Of a stretch of 64,000 nucleotides of DNA, positions 1-8,230 are shown piece by piece; position 1 is the stretch's first letter, and each line of letters opens with the position of its first letter. The position numbers and the translations under genes are program-made. Where the stretch lies: NCBI GenBank assembly GCA_963930955.1, contig OZ006967.1:124001-188000 (forward strand), given 5' to 3'. The stretch is from Scatomonas sp963930955 (GTDB lineage Bacteria; Bacillota; Clostridia; Lachnospirales; Lachnospiraceae). Under the pieces are notes generated by a model. That model did not search any database. It worked only from the letters and a program-made list of their open reading frames with translations, and had not been told where the DNA came from.

Positions 1-809
1 GGGAACTTGGCATTACCCAGCCCGCTGTATCCCAGCACATTCACTTTCTGGAAGAATATTATCATGCCCGGCTGTTTGCCATGAACGGAAAAAAACTTTC
101 CCTGACGGAACAGGGGGAGCATCTCCGCCGGGCTCTGATCACCATCCGGGACGATGAAACTCTGCTGCGGAAAGAACTGCGGGAAATCGCCGATCATACA
201 AAGCCTCTGGCTATCGGCGCCACCATGACCGTTGGCGAATATCTGCTGCCCCGCCCTTTAAGCCGTTTTATCAAGACACACCCGGAAAAGTCTTTAAAAC
301 TGATCCTGGAAAATACCCGGAGACTCCGGGAACTTCTGGATTCCGGGGAACTGGATCTGGCCATAGTAGAAGGCCATTTTCCCAGCGAGGCTTATGACTT
401 CCGCATCTGGAAACGGCTGCGTTTTGTTCCTGTGGCCGCCGCCTCTCACAGGTTTCCAGACCGACCCCTCACCATTGAGGACCTGTTTTCCGAGACTCTG
501 CTGCTGCGGGAGCCTGGTTCCGGCACCCGGGAAATTCTCACCCAGTATCTGGAGCATTACAATTACGATGTCAGCCGTTTTTCCAAAATCCTGGAGATCA
601 CCAACATGCACAGCATTCAGATCCTGGCGGAGGAAGACTGCGGCATCACCTTTCTCTATGAGGCAGTAGCAGAAGAAGCCCTGCAGAGCGGCTGCCTGAA
701 GCAGATCCCCCTGCAGGACTTCGACATTTCCCACAATATTTCTTTTATCTGGCGGAAAAACAGTATTTTCGCCGGCGAGTATCAGGAATTTTTCCAGGAG
801 CTTTCCTGA
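1..809 (+). CDS. LysR-family transcriptional regulator (5' truncated by window edge)
   Basis: The reading frame is open from base 3 and encodes the end of a winged helix-turn-helix (GITQPAVSQHIHFLEE, then LTEQGE) before the first in-frame ATG at 81, so the true start lies outside the window. The rest is a LysR effector-binding domain, beginning near TKPLAIGATMTVGEYLLP and containing the typical segment ELDLAIVEGHF. Family members bind DNA as tetramers and respond to a small co-inducer. The target is usually a divergent neighbour, which here would be off the left edge. The gene ends 5 bp from the convergent DUF134-type gene, so that gene is not its divergent partner. The effector cannot be predicted. 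Confidence 0.9.
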   Translation, partial: ELGITQPAVSQHIHFLEEYYHARLFAMNGKKLSLTEQGEHLRRALITIRDDETLLRKELREIADHTKPLAIGATMTVGEYLLPRPLSRFIKTHPEKSLKLILENTRRLRELLDSGELDLAIVEGHFPSEAYDFRIWKRLRFVPVAAASHRFPDRPLTIEDLFSETLLLREPGSGTREILTQYLEHYNYDVSRFSKILEITNMHSIQILAEEDCGITFLYEAVAEEALQSGCLKQIPLQDFDISHNISFIWRKNSIFAGEYQEFFQELS

Positions 810-814
810 TCCTT

Positions 815-1609
815 TCAGTGGCAGCCATGCTCTCCGCAGCCGCCCTCATGGTGGCCGCAGCCTTCCCCATGGTGCCCGTGGCCATGGTGGCCGCAGTCTT
901 CTCCGTGATGCTCATGACCGTGATGATCGCAGGTGGCCGCAGTGTTCTGAACCAGAGTTCCGGCCAGCAGGGAATCCACCGCTTTGTCCGCATCGCCGCT
1001 GACCCCGGCATACAGCTGAATGCCTGCCTCCTGCAGAGCCTTTCTGGCGCCGCCGCCGATCCCGCCGCAGATCAGGGTATCCGCCCCAATCTCCCGCAGC
1101 AGTCCGGCTAAAGCTCCGTGGCCCTGGCCGTTGGTGCTCTGCACTGCGGCGGAGGTTACCTTTCCATCCTCCACCTCATAAATCTTGAACTGCTCCGTGT
1201 GTCCGAAATGCTGAAAAATTTCTCCGTTTTCAAAAGTAACCGCGATTTTCATTGTTCCATCATTCCTTTCTGAAATCCGTGTTCTGCAAAACTTGTAATG
1301 GCACTTCTCATTGCCGCCCGGGCAGAGTTCATAATCGCCTCCCTGGATCCGCAGAGGAAGACCATAGGCCAGGCAGACTGCCAGCTTCCGCCGGGCGCTG
1401 TTGTAGACAGCCTGGGCCGTGGTCCGGGCCACCTGCATCCTCTGGGCGCATTCCGCCTGGCTTAAATCCTCCAGATCAATGAGACGGATGGCTTCATATT
1501 CATCCAAAGTCATCCGGATTGTCTCGTCCACCTCTTCCTGGTCTACCGGATCAAACCCCCGACAGACAGGCAGCCCGCAGATCCGCCTTCGTTTATATGG
1601 TCTCGGCAT
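815..1609 (-). CDS. DUF134 (UPF0251) DNA-binding domain fused to a NifX/NifB-type Fe-Mo cofactor-binding domain with His/Cys tail
   Basis: The start at 1609 is set by GGAGG seven bases upstream of MPRPYKRRR; a longer frame begins at 1636 without a better site. Residues 1-115 match the UPF0251/DUF134 family (RPYKRRRICGLP, then a sigma-like helix-turn-helix LSQAECAQRMQVARTTAQAVY) with a CPGG...C...C cluster. Residues 120-225 match the dinitrogenase iron-molybdenum cofactor fold (MKIAVTFENGEIFQHFGHTEQF, DTLICGGIGGGARKAL). Residues 227-264 are a tail with 14 His and 5 Cys, a likely metal-binding segment. An internal ATG at 1252 follows AAGGA, so the second domain may also be made alone. A metal- or Fe-S-responsive regulator is an inference; no nif genes are present. 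Confidence 0.85.
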   Translation of the reverse strand: MPRPYKRRRICGLPVCRGFDPVDQEEVDETIRMTLDEYEAIRLIDLEDLSQAECAQRMQVARTTAQAVYNSARRKLAVCLAYGLPLRIQGGDYELCPGGNEKCHYKFCRTRISERNDGTMKIAVTFENGEIFQHFGHTEQFKIYEVEDGKVTSAAVQSTNGQGHGALAGLLREIGADTLICGGIGGGARKALQEAGIQLYAGVSGDADKAVDSLLAGTLVQNTAATCDHHGHEHHGEDCGHHGHGHHGEGCGHHEGGCGEHGCH

Positions 1610-1690
1610 ATCGATTCCTCCGCTCGTTATTGGCATATGCCATTTACTATCCTAAAGATACCAGCCTTTTCCGTTTCTGTCAAGTATCAA

Positions 1691-2803
1691 TTATTTTTTA
1701 TCCACGTATTTCACCACCGGTCTGATGCCCATTTTCTCAAAAGCTTCTTTGTAAGGCGCCCGGGCAATTCCTTTCTCGGTAATAATACCGGTTACCAGTT
1801 CATGATCCGTCACGTCAAAGGCAGGGTTCACCACCCCGACTCCCTCTGGCGCCATCCGTTCCCGGTACCACATTTCTGTCACTTCCTCCGGCTTTCTCTG
1901 CTCTATGCAGATCTCCTCTCCGGACTCCAGGGTCATATCAATGGTAGAGGAAGGGGCGCAGACATAGAAAGGAACCCCGTAATGTCTGGCAATAATGGCC
2001 ACACCGCTGGTACCGATCTTATTGGCAAAATCTCCGTTGGCGGCTACCCGGTCGCATCCCACAAAAATAATGCCGATCTTCCCGGACTTCATGGTATAAG
2101 CGGCCATATTATCACACTGCACATACGTATCTACTCCCGCCGCCTGCATTTCATAGGCGGAAAGCCTGGCTCCCTGGAGCAGGGGCCTGGTTTCATCACA
2201 GTAAACATGCAGATCTTTTTTCGGATCCCAGCCATGTTCCAGAGCGATGTAGATGGGAGCCAGGGCGGTTCCGTATTTTGCCGTTGCCAGAGTTCCCGCG
2301 TTGCAGTGAGTCATAATACCCACTCCCTTTCCCAGTTCTTCCAGCAGCTGGTATCCGTAGGCCCCGATATTCCGGCTGATCTCTATGTCTTCCCGCCGGA
2401 TCTCCTCCGCTTCTCTTCGCAGCCGCTCCTTCATTTCCGCCACTGTGCGGCCCTTCTGCTCCTGAAGCAGCACCCCGTGCATTCGATTTAATGCCCAGCT
2501 CAGATTTACCGCCGTAGGCCGGGCGGAATTTAAATACTCCATAACTTCCCGGCATTTTTCCGTGAACACTTCCATGCTTTCCGTTTCCAGCTGCCGGGCG
2601 GCTGTGTAATAGCCGTAAGCCCCTGTAACCCCAATAGCCGGAGCTCCCCGGACCCGCAGCTTGTAAATCGCCTCCCAGACTTCTTCCGGCTTGTTCAGGG
2701 TCAGATATTTGGTTTCATTGGGCAGCAGAGTCTGATCCAGGATTACAATCCCCTTTCCGTTCTCCGCCAGCACAACCGTATCCAGCTTCAGCGCATTCTC
2801 CAT
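1691..2803 (-). CDS. mtnA: S-methyl-5-thioribose-1-phosphate isomerase
   Basis: This 370-residue protein converts methylthioribose-1-phosphate to methylthioribulose-1-phosphate in methionine salvage. Family landmarks are visible in order: RVRGAPAIGVTGAYG, MTHCNAGTLAT with the catalytic Cys, CDETRPLLQGARL, and GCDRVAANGDFANKIGT with the catalytic Asp. Length is normal. The start follows GAGAGGAAAATAAA, and a good promoter lies just upstream. No other salvage gene (mtnK, mtnN, mtnB) is adjacent, so the isomerase is orphaned here. Relatives are sometimes annotated as eIF-2B alpha-like proteins, but the catalytic residues favour MtnA. Confidence 0.93.
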   Translation of the reverse strand: MENALKLDTVVLAENGKGIVILDQTLLPNETKYLTLNKPEEVWEAIYKLRVRGAPAIGVTGAYGYYTAARQLETESMEVFTEKCREVMEYLNSARPTAVNLSWALNRMHGVLLQEQKGRTVAEMKERLRREAEEIRREDIEISRNIGAYGYQLLEELGKGVGIMTHCNAGTLATAKYGTALAPIYIALEHGWDPKKDLHVYCDETRPLLQGARLSAYEMQAAGVDTYVQCDNMAAYTMKSGKIGIIFVGCDRVAANGDFANKIGTSGVAIIARHYGVPFYVCAPSSTIDMTLESGEEICIEQRKPEEVTEMWYRERMAPEGVGVVNPAFDVTDHELVTGIITEKGIARAPYKEAFEKMGIRPVVKYVDKK

Positions 2804-2862
2804 TTTATTTTCCTCTCTTTCAGATCAGGCGGCCCCTCCGGCAGAAGCACCGCTTTTCTTTC

Positions 2863-2891
2863 ATATTACAGGAGAGGACTGCGGATGTCAA
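2863..2891 (-). promoter_or_regulatory. Sigma-70-type promoter for mtnA
   Basis: On the minus strand TTGACA (2886-2891) is followed after 17 bp by TAATAT (2863-2868), about 60 bp upstream of the mtnA start. No SAM riboswitch pattern was found in the short leader. Confidence 0.7.
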
Positions 2892-2924
2892 ACAAGGCCC
2901 GCCTCTCCCGGAAAAATCCAAGAG

Positions 2925-2957
2925 AAAAGCTCCGGCAGGGGAGCTGCCGAAGCTTTT
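2925..2957. repeat. 14-bp inverted repeat between divergent promoters
   Basis: AAAAGCTCCGGCAG (2925-2938) and CTGCCGAAGCTTTT (2944-2957) form a stem with one mismatch and a 5-base loop. No T-run follows directly on either strand, so it is not a standard terminator. It lies between the divergent mtnA and dtxR-like promoters. Confidence 0.6.
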
Positions 2958-2973
2958 CGAGGGGAGTATAAAT

Positions 2974-2995
2974 AATTAATAAGGGGTTATTAATT
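2974..2995. promoter_or_regulatory. AT-rich perfect palindrome upstream of the DtxR-type gene
   Basis: AATTAATAA (2974-2982) and TTATTAATT (2987-2995) form a perfect 9-bp inverted repeat around GGGG. It lies about 45 bp upstream of the probable -10 of the regulator gene, where a self-regulatory operator could be. It does not resemble the classical DtxR or MntR boxes. The remainder of 2892-3199 shows no gene. Confidence 0.4.
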
Positions 2996-3040
2996 GTAAA
3001 AAAAATTTTTTGAAGGGTAAATTCTTTTTACAAAATTGAT

Positions 3041-3046
3041 TATAAT
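3041..3046 (+). promoter_or_regulatory. Probable -10 element for the DtxR/SDR pair
   Basis: TATAAT at 3041-3046 lies in an AT-rich stretch about 155 bp upstream of the start at 3200. No well-spaced -35 is evident, which suggests an activated promoter or a mis-assigned element. Confidence 0.35.
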
Positions 3047-3199
3047 ACAAGAATTGGAAAAAAGCAACTGATTTTGTGGAGATCCTGCATTTTAGACTTC
3101 CGGAAATGGCGGCTCTGTCAAAAATATTAAGTCCGGACGTTGCCCATTTATCCCTGACGTGTTACAATTTAAACATCAGCTTAAGGAGGAACCCGCTGT

Positions 3200-3580
3200 A
3201 TGAAAATTCAAGAATCCGCCGAAAACTATCTGGAAACAATACTGATTCTGAGCCAGAAAAAGCCCAGTGTCCGTTCGATCGACATTGCTACGGAACTGGG
3301 GTTTTCCAAACCCAGCGTCAGTGTGGCCATGAAAAATCTTCGCAATAATGATCTGATTACTGTGGATGAAGACGGACATATCCACCTTACTCCTTCCGGC
3401 CTGGCGATTGCCGCCAAGATCTACGAACGCCATACGGTAATCTCCAAACTTCTGGTAAAGCTGGGTGTAGATGAGAAAACCGCCATTGAGGATGCCTGCC
3501 GGATGGAACACGTAATCAGTTCGGAAAGCTTTGAGGCTATAAAAAGACATGCGGCGGCTATGAGCAAGGAAGATTTTTAA
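3200..3580 (+). CDS. DtxR/MntR-family metal-dependent transcriptional regulator
   Basis: The 126-residue protein has an N-terminal winged helix (SAENYLETILILSQKKPSVRSIDIATELGFSKPSVSVAMKNL) followed by a dimerisation and metal-binding helix (IYERHTVISKLLVKLGVDEKTAIEDACRMEHVISSESFEAIKRH). The ERH and CRMEH segments match the metal-ligand positions of DtxR and MntR. Like MntR it lacks an SH3-like C-terminal domain. AAGGAGG precedes the start. It overlaps the transcription unit of the SDR gene, starting one base after its stop. Known family members sense Mn or Fe. No metal transporter is adjacent, so the regulon is unknown. Confidence 0.88.
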   Translation: MKIQESAENYLETILILSQKKPSVRSIDIATELGFSKPSVSVAMKNLRNNDLITVDEDGHIHLTPSGLAIAAKIYERHTVISKLLVKLGVDEKTAIEDACRMEHVISSESFEAIKRHAAAMSKEDF

Positions 3581-3581
3581 A

Positions 3582-4355
3582 ATGAAGATCGCGTTGATTA
3601 CCGGAGCATCTTCCGGTCTGGGAAAAGAGTTTGCTCTGCAGATCGCCGGCTCCAGAGAAAAACCGGATGAGATCTGGGCCCTTGCCAGAAGGACAGAGCG
3701 CCTGGAAGAACTGGCCGGGATCTGCCCCGTTCCCCTTCGTCCCCTCTCCCTGGATCTTACAGAGGAGAGCAGCCTGACCGCGCTGGAAGAACTCCTTGCG
3801 GAAAAACAGCCGGAGATTCAGACCCTGGTCTGCGCCGCAGGCTTTGGACGCCTGGGCCCCTCCTGGGAAATCTCCCGGAGGGATACGGCCAAAATGATCG
3901 ATCTCAACTGCCGGGCGGCAGTGGAAGTGACTCTGCTTGCCCTGCCTTTCATGAAAAGGGGAAGCCGCATTCTGGAAATCTGCTCTACCTCGGCTTTTCA
4001 GCCCTTTCCTTTTTTAAATGTATACGCGGCCTCCAAAGCCTTTCTTTACCGCTTCAGCCGGGCTCTCCGGGTGGAGCTTTTTGACCGGGGCATCCATGTC
4101 ACCGCCGTCTGCCCCTACTGGATCAAGGACACGGAATTTATCCCGAAAGCAAAAAATGCCGGAGGGAAAACGGCTGTCCGCCATTTCCCTCTGGCATCCC
4201 GATGCAGGAACGTGGTAACGCTTGCCCTTTTGGACAGCCGTCTTGGGCTGCCGGTTTCTACACCCGGGCCGGTGTGCTTTCTGCACCGCATCGCCGCGAA
4301 ATTTATTCCCGGGGAAGCAATGATGGGACTCTGGGCCCTGATCCGCAGGCTCTGA
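3582..4355 (+). CDS. SDR-family NAD(P)-dependent oxidoreductase
   Basis: A 257-residue short-chain dehydrogenase with a Rossmann fold. The N-terminal TGASSGLGKEF cofactor motif, the CAAGFG motif, a catalytic Ser in the STSAF region and YAASK with the catalytic Tyr and Lys are all present. The gene starts one base after the DtxR-type regulator, so the two are almost certainly co-transcribed and perhaps translationally coupled. The C-terminal region is unlike the fatty-acid reductase FabG and resembles the DltE/YqjQ-like group of SDRs. The substrate is unknown. It converges with murF, whose stop lies only 3 bp away, so there is no room for a separate terminator. Confidence 0.85.
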   Translation: MKIALITGASSGLGKEFALQIAGSREKPDEIWALARRTERLEELAGICPVPLRPLSLDLTEESSLTALEELLAEKQPEIQTLVCAAGFGRLGPSWEISRRDTAKMIDLNCRAAVEVTLLALPFMKRGSRILEICSTSAFQPFPFLNVYAASKAFLYRFSRALRVELFDRGIHVTAVCPYWIKDTEFIPKAKNAGGKTAVRHFPLASRCRNVVTLALLDSRLGLPVSTPGPVCFLHRIAAKFIPGEAMMGLWALIRRL

Positions 4356-4358
4356 TTT

Positions 4359-5726
4359 TTAATTGCTGAGCATATTTACAATTTTATCAAATCCCATATA
4401 ATGGGAGGCTTTTACCAGCACGGTATCTCCCTCCCGGAGCAGCTTCGTCAGTTCTACCATCAGCTGATCCCTGCTGGGGTACCAGGCGGTATCCAGCCGG
4501 GGATTGGCTTTTTTTGCCGCCTCCGCCAGATACTGGCTTAAGGGGCCGGCGCAGTAGAGAGCGTCGATGTCCAGGGAACCGGCGTACTCTCCTACCTGCC
4601 GGTGAAGCTCCGCCTCCTGCTCACCCAGCTCTCCCATATCTCCCAGAACCGCCACCCGGCGGTTTTTTCCGTCCTGCAGCGCCTGCAGAGAGGCCTTCAT
4701 AGACACCGGATTGGCGTTGTAGCAATCATCGATCACTGTGTACGCGCCTGTATCCAGAATCCGGAAACGGCCGCTGATGGTTTCGTAGCTTTCGATACCC
4801 GCCCGGATCTCTTCCAGGGTCAGGCCATAATACAATCCCGCCGCCGCTGCCGCCAGAGCATTGTAGACCATGTGCTCTCCTGGCTTTGGCACCAGCGCGG
4901 AAAAGCTTCCCTCCGGGGTATGGATCCGGCAGGAAATCCCTTTTAGTCCCTTGGGCTCCAGCTGATCCGCCCACACATCATTTCTGCTGTCCAGGCCGAA
5001 GGTCCTGGGAATGATCCCCTTCACCTCCCGGATGGCAGACAGCTTGTCGTCGTCCCCGTTCAGGACAATGTGACCCTGGGGCTGCATATAATCAAAGATC
5101 TCCGACTTGGCTTTCAGGATCCCGTCCCGGCTCTTCAGGTTTTCCAGATGGCACCAGCCGATATTGGTCATAATGCAGGTCTCTGGCCGGGCGATCTTAG
5201 ACAGCCGGTGCATCTCCCCGAAATCGCTGATCCCCATTTCCAGCACCGCCATCTGATCTTCCTCCCGCAGGCGGAAGATGGTCAGGGGCAGTCCCAGCTC
5301 GTTATTGAAGTTTCCTTCCGTCTTCAGAACCCGGTACTTCTGGGACAGCACAGAAGCCGCCATCTCTTTGGTACTGGTCTTGCCCACGCTTCCGGCAATG
5401 CCCACCACTGGGATCCCAAGGCCCCGGAGATAAAATTCCGCTATATCCTTCACCGCCTGCAGAGAACTTTCCACCCGGATATAAGGAAAGTCCCCTTCCG
5501 GAAGTTCCCGCTCTGAAAGGACGGCGGCCGCTCCTGCCGCAATGGCCTTTCCGATATAGGAATGGCCGTCCACCCGTTCTCCGGGAATGGCCACAAACAG
5601 TCCGCCCTCCTTTACCTGGCGGCTGTCTGTAGTAATATCTGTCACACAGAAATCTTCCCGGTTCTCCGGACCTATGTACTGCCCGCCGCAGGCAGCGGCT
5701 ATATTCTTCAAGGTTAAGTTTTTCAT
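4359..5726 (-). CDS. murF: UDP-N-acetylmuramoyl-tripeptide--D-alanyl-D-alanine ligase
   Basis: The 455-residue Mur ligase adds D-Ala-D-Ala to UDP-MurNAc-tripeptide in the cytoplasm, the last soluble step of peptidoglycan precursor synthesis. The N-terminal uridine-binding region, the central ATP-binding loop GSVGKTSTKEM, the NFNNELGLPLT segment and the C-terminal domain with DDCYNANPVSMKASL are all seen. The gene follows ddl by 14 bp, so the enzyme making D-Ala-D-Ala and the one using it are co-expressed. The start follows an AGGAG site. Confidence 0.95.
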   Translation of the reverse strand: MKNLTLKNIAAACGGQYIGPENREDFCVTDITTDSRQVKEGGLFVAIPGERVDGHSYIGKAIAAGAAAVLSERELPEGDFPYIRVESSLQAVKDIAEFYLRGLGIPVVGIAGSVGKTSTKEMAASVLSQKYRVLKTEGNFNNELGLPLTIFRLREEDQMAVLEMGISDFGEMHRLSKIARPETCIMTNIGWCHLENLKSRDGILKAKSEIFDYMQPQGHIVLNGDDDKLSAIREVKGIIPRTFGLDSRNDVWADQLEPKGLKGISCRIHTPEGSFSALVPKPGEHMVYNALAAAAAGLYYGLTLEEIRAGIESYETISGRFRILDTGAYTVIDDCYNANPVSMKASLQALQDGKNRRVAVLGDMGELGEQEAELHRQVGEYAGSLDIDALYCAGPLSQYLAEAAKKANPRLDTAWYPSRDQLMVELTKLLREGDTVLVKASHYMGFDKIVNMLSN

Positions 5727-5740
5727 GGTTTACTCCTGTT

Positions 5741-6775
5741 TTACCGATACTTTTCCAGAGAAATCCGGATCAGTTTCTCGCAAAGTTCCGGGTAGCTGAT
5801 GCCCAGAGCCGCCGCCTCCTGAGGGATCAGGCTGGTGGGGGTCATGCCCGGCAGGGTATTGGCCTCCAGACAGTAAATTCTGCCGTCCTCCCGCATGATA
5901 AAGTCCAGGCGGCAGTAACCGGTGATCCCCAGGGCATTTGCCCCCCGCACTGCAGCATCCTGCATTTCCGCTGTTTTTTCCGGAGTCAGCGCCGCCGGGC
6001 AGGTCTCTACAGTACTGCCTGCGGTATACTTATTTTTAAAGTCATAGAAACCTTCCCGGGGAGCGATCTCAATCACCGGGTAGGCTTTTCCGCCGATGAC
6101 CGCCACAGAGAATTCCCTTCCCCGGATAAATTCCTCTACCACTACCTGGTCTTCATAAAGGAAAGCTTCCTCCAGGGCTTTCCGGTATTCTCCCTGGTTT
6201 TCCGCAATAGACACTCCCACGCTGGAGCCTCCGCAGCAGGGCTTGACGATCACCGGATACTCCAGACCCGCTTCCGCCAGGTCCGTATTACCCTCGCCCT
6301 TTACCAGATGGATCCCCCTGGGGGAGGGCACCTGATAGGCCTCAAAAAACACTTTGGTCAGGGCCTTATCCATGGCCACAGCGCTGCTGAGATAATCGGT
6401 TCCTGTGTAGGGAATGCCAAAGAGGTCAAAGGCCGCCTGTACCTTTCCATCCTCCCCGTTGGCCCCGTGCAGGGCCAGGAAGACCACATCTGCCTTTCCG
6501 CAGAGTTCCAGCACATGGGGGCCGAAAAACTCCCGGCGGCTCTGAAGGGCTTCCGCAAGCTTTGCGCTGTTGGCCTTCATAGCTGCTTCCGCTTTGTCCA
6601 CATCGTACTGTGCCGGAAACTCCCCGGCCGCTTCCTGGTCTGTGCACCCGAAAAATACATCCAGAAGAATCGCTTCATGGCCATTACCCCGCAGGGCACG
6701 GCAGACGCCGCTTCCGGACACAATGGAAATCTCTCTTTCCGTGCTGGTTCCTCCAGCCAAAACAACAATTTTCAT
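5741..6775 (-). CDS. ddl: D-alanine--D-alanine ligase
   Basis: This 344-residue ATP-grasp enzyme joins two D-alanines. Visible signatures are the N-terminal VVLAGGTSTEREISIVSG, the HGANGEDGKVQ segment, the ATP-grasp core with VIVKPCCGGSSVGVS, and the C-terminal metal and substrate site CRLDFIMREDGRIYCLEANTLPGMTPTSL. It sits between an aminotransferase gene and murF in the same direction. A GGAGGAG site precedes the ATG. The 52-bp gap to the upstream gene holds a small GC-rich palindrome without a T-run. Confidence 0.94.
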   Translation of the reverse strand: MKIVVLAGGTSTEREISIVSGSGVCRALRGNGHEAILLDVFFGCTDQEAAGEFPAQYDVDKAEAAMKANSAKLAEALQSRREFFGPHVLELCGKADVVFLALHGANGEDGKVQAAFDLFGIPYTGTDYLSSAVAMDKALTKVFFEAYQVPSPRGIHLVKGEGNTDLAEAGLEYPVIVKPCCGGSSVGVSIAENQGEYRKALEEAFLYEDQVVVEEFIRGREFSVAVIGGKAYPVIEIAPREGFYDFKNKYTAGSTVETCPAALTPEKTAEMQDAAVRGANALGITGYCRLDFIMREDGRIYCLEANTLPGMTPTSLIPQEAAALGISYPELCEKLIRISLEKYR

Positions 6776-6827
6776 AGCAGACGCTCCTCCCCATCTCAGG
6801 ACTGTCCGGCGGACGCCGGAAGATCTT

Positions 6828-8120
6828 TTATTTATTTTCCAGAAGCTTCTCGATGCTTACCAGCTTCACGCTGAGCACAAATACATCCATGGCAATGGCC
6901 AGCTCCTCCAGTGTGGGATAGGAGGGGGCAATACGGATGTTGGAATCCAGGGGATCCTTGTGGTAAGGATAGCTGGATCCGGCGCCGGTAATCACCAGAC
7001 CCGCCTCTTTGCATTTAGCCACAATGGCTTTGGCACAGCCCGGCAGAGCATCAAAGGAAATAAAGTATCCGCCTCTGGGACTGGTCCAGGTTCCCAGACC
7101 GGTTCCGCCGAGCTCCCTGTCCAGAACGCTCTCTACCGTCTCGAATTTGGGACGCATAATGGCTGCGTGCTTTCTCATCTGGGCCTTGATGCCCTCCATA
7201 TCTTTAAAGTAGCGTACATGGCGGAGCTGATTTACCTTATTATATCCGATGGTCTGATAGCCCATATATTTCTTGATTTCTTCCAGGTTGGCGGGGGAAG
7301 CGGCCACAGCGGAGATTCCCGCTCCTGCATAGCTGACCTTGGAAGTAGAGGCGAATACATAGACCATATCGGGATTTCCCGCTTTCTCGCACTCCTCCAG
7401 GATGTTCAGCAGCTGATCCTGCTTCTCTTCTTCGTCATACAGGTGATGAATGCCGTAGGCATTGTCCCAGAAGATCCGGAAGTCCCTGGCTGCCGGTTTC
7501 AGGGCCGCGAATCTTCTTACGGTTTCATCGGAATAGGTATATCCCTGGGGATTGGAATATTTCGGCACACACCAGATACCCTTGATACTCTCATCCTCAG
7601 CCACCAGTTTCTCCACCAGATCCATATCCGGACCTTCCGGAGACATGGGCACATTGATCATCTCCACGCCGAAATATTCAGTTACTCCAAAATGGCGGTC
7701 ATACCCGGGAACCGGGCAGAGGAATTTTACCTTGTCCAGCTTGGCCCAGGGTGTGCTGCCCAGCACCCCATGGGTAAAGGAGCGGGATACGGTATTGAAC
7801 ATAATGGTCAGGCTGGCATTGCCGCAGACAATGACCTGGTCCGCCGGAGCGCCCATAATGGCACCCATAAGCTCTTTGGCTTCTTTGACCCCTGTGGGAT
7901 TTCCGTAGTTTCTGCAGTCTTCCCCGGCATCGCTGTAGCAGTCCTCATTCTTGGAGATCACAGTCAGCAGGCCTTCTGTCATATCCAGCTGCTCTGTAGA
8001 GGGCTTTCCTCTGGAAATATCCAGCTTCAGTCCTTTGCCCTTTACCTCCTCATACTCTGCCTCTACCTCCTTATGGAGCGCTAACAGTTCCTCTCTGCTC
8101 ATTTCCCTGTAGTCTTTCAT
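6828..8120 (-). CDS. Class I aminotransferase of the AspAT Ic type (aspartate aminotransferase-like)
   Basis: A 430-residue fold-type I PLP enzyme. The N-terminus (KLDISRGKPSTEQLDMTEGLL) and overall order match the Pfam Asp_aminotransf family, also called AspAT subgroup Ic. The PLP-binding lysine is in STSKVSYAGAG. Other landmarks are NYGNPTGVKEAKELMG, CVPKYSNPQGYTYSDE and an arginine in the C-terminal NIRIAPSYPT. Known members transaminate aspartate with 2-oxoglutarate. It heads the ddl-murF unit and has its own promoter at 8202-8230. A role in supplying amino acids for the wall is inference. Confidence 0.88.
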   Translation of the reverse strand: MKDYREMSREELLALHKEVEAEYEEVKGKGLKLDISRGKPSTEQLDMTEGLLTVISKNEDCYSDAGEDCRNYGNPTGVKEAKELMGAIMGAPADQVIVCGNASLTIMFNTVSRSFTHGVLGSTPWAKLDKVKFLCPVPGYDRHFGVTEYFGVEMINVPMSPEGPDMDLVEKLVAEDESIKGIWCVPKYSNPQGYTYSDETVRRFAALKPAARDFRIFWDNAYGIHHLYDEEEKQDQLLNILEECEKAGNPDMVYVFASTSKVSYAGAGISAVAASPANLEEIKKYMGYQTIGYNKVNQLRHVRYFKDMEGIKAQMRKHAAIMRPKFETVESVLDRELGGTGLGTWTSPRGGYFISFDALPGCAKAIVAKCKEAGLVITGAGSSYPYHKDPLDSNIRIAPSYPTLEELAIAMDVFVLSVKLVSIEKLLENK

Positions 8121-8201
8121 AATATCCTCCTCAAGATATCTCTGCGTACAGACACGCAGCGCAATACGTATCTTTTTCTATGACTTTCATTACCCGGTTG
8201 T

Positions 8202-8230
8202 ATTGTAGTAGTCTCCCCTGAACCTGTCAA
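8202..8230 (-). promoter_or_regulatory. Promoter for the aminotransferase-ddl-murF unit
   Basis: TTGACA (8225-8230) and TACAAT (8202-8207) on the minus strand are separated by 17 bp. The -35 overlaps the stop region of the upstream methyltransferase gene, and the leader is about 80 bases. Confidence 0.75.

Noticed and set aside
1637..2491. 284-codon plus-strand frame over mtnA
   Set aside because: It is the antisense of a clear mtnA with conserved motifs and no ribosome site.
2804..2891. SAM riboswitch before mtnA
   Set aside because: The leader is under 60 bases and shows none of the S-box core sequences.
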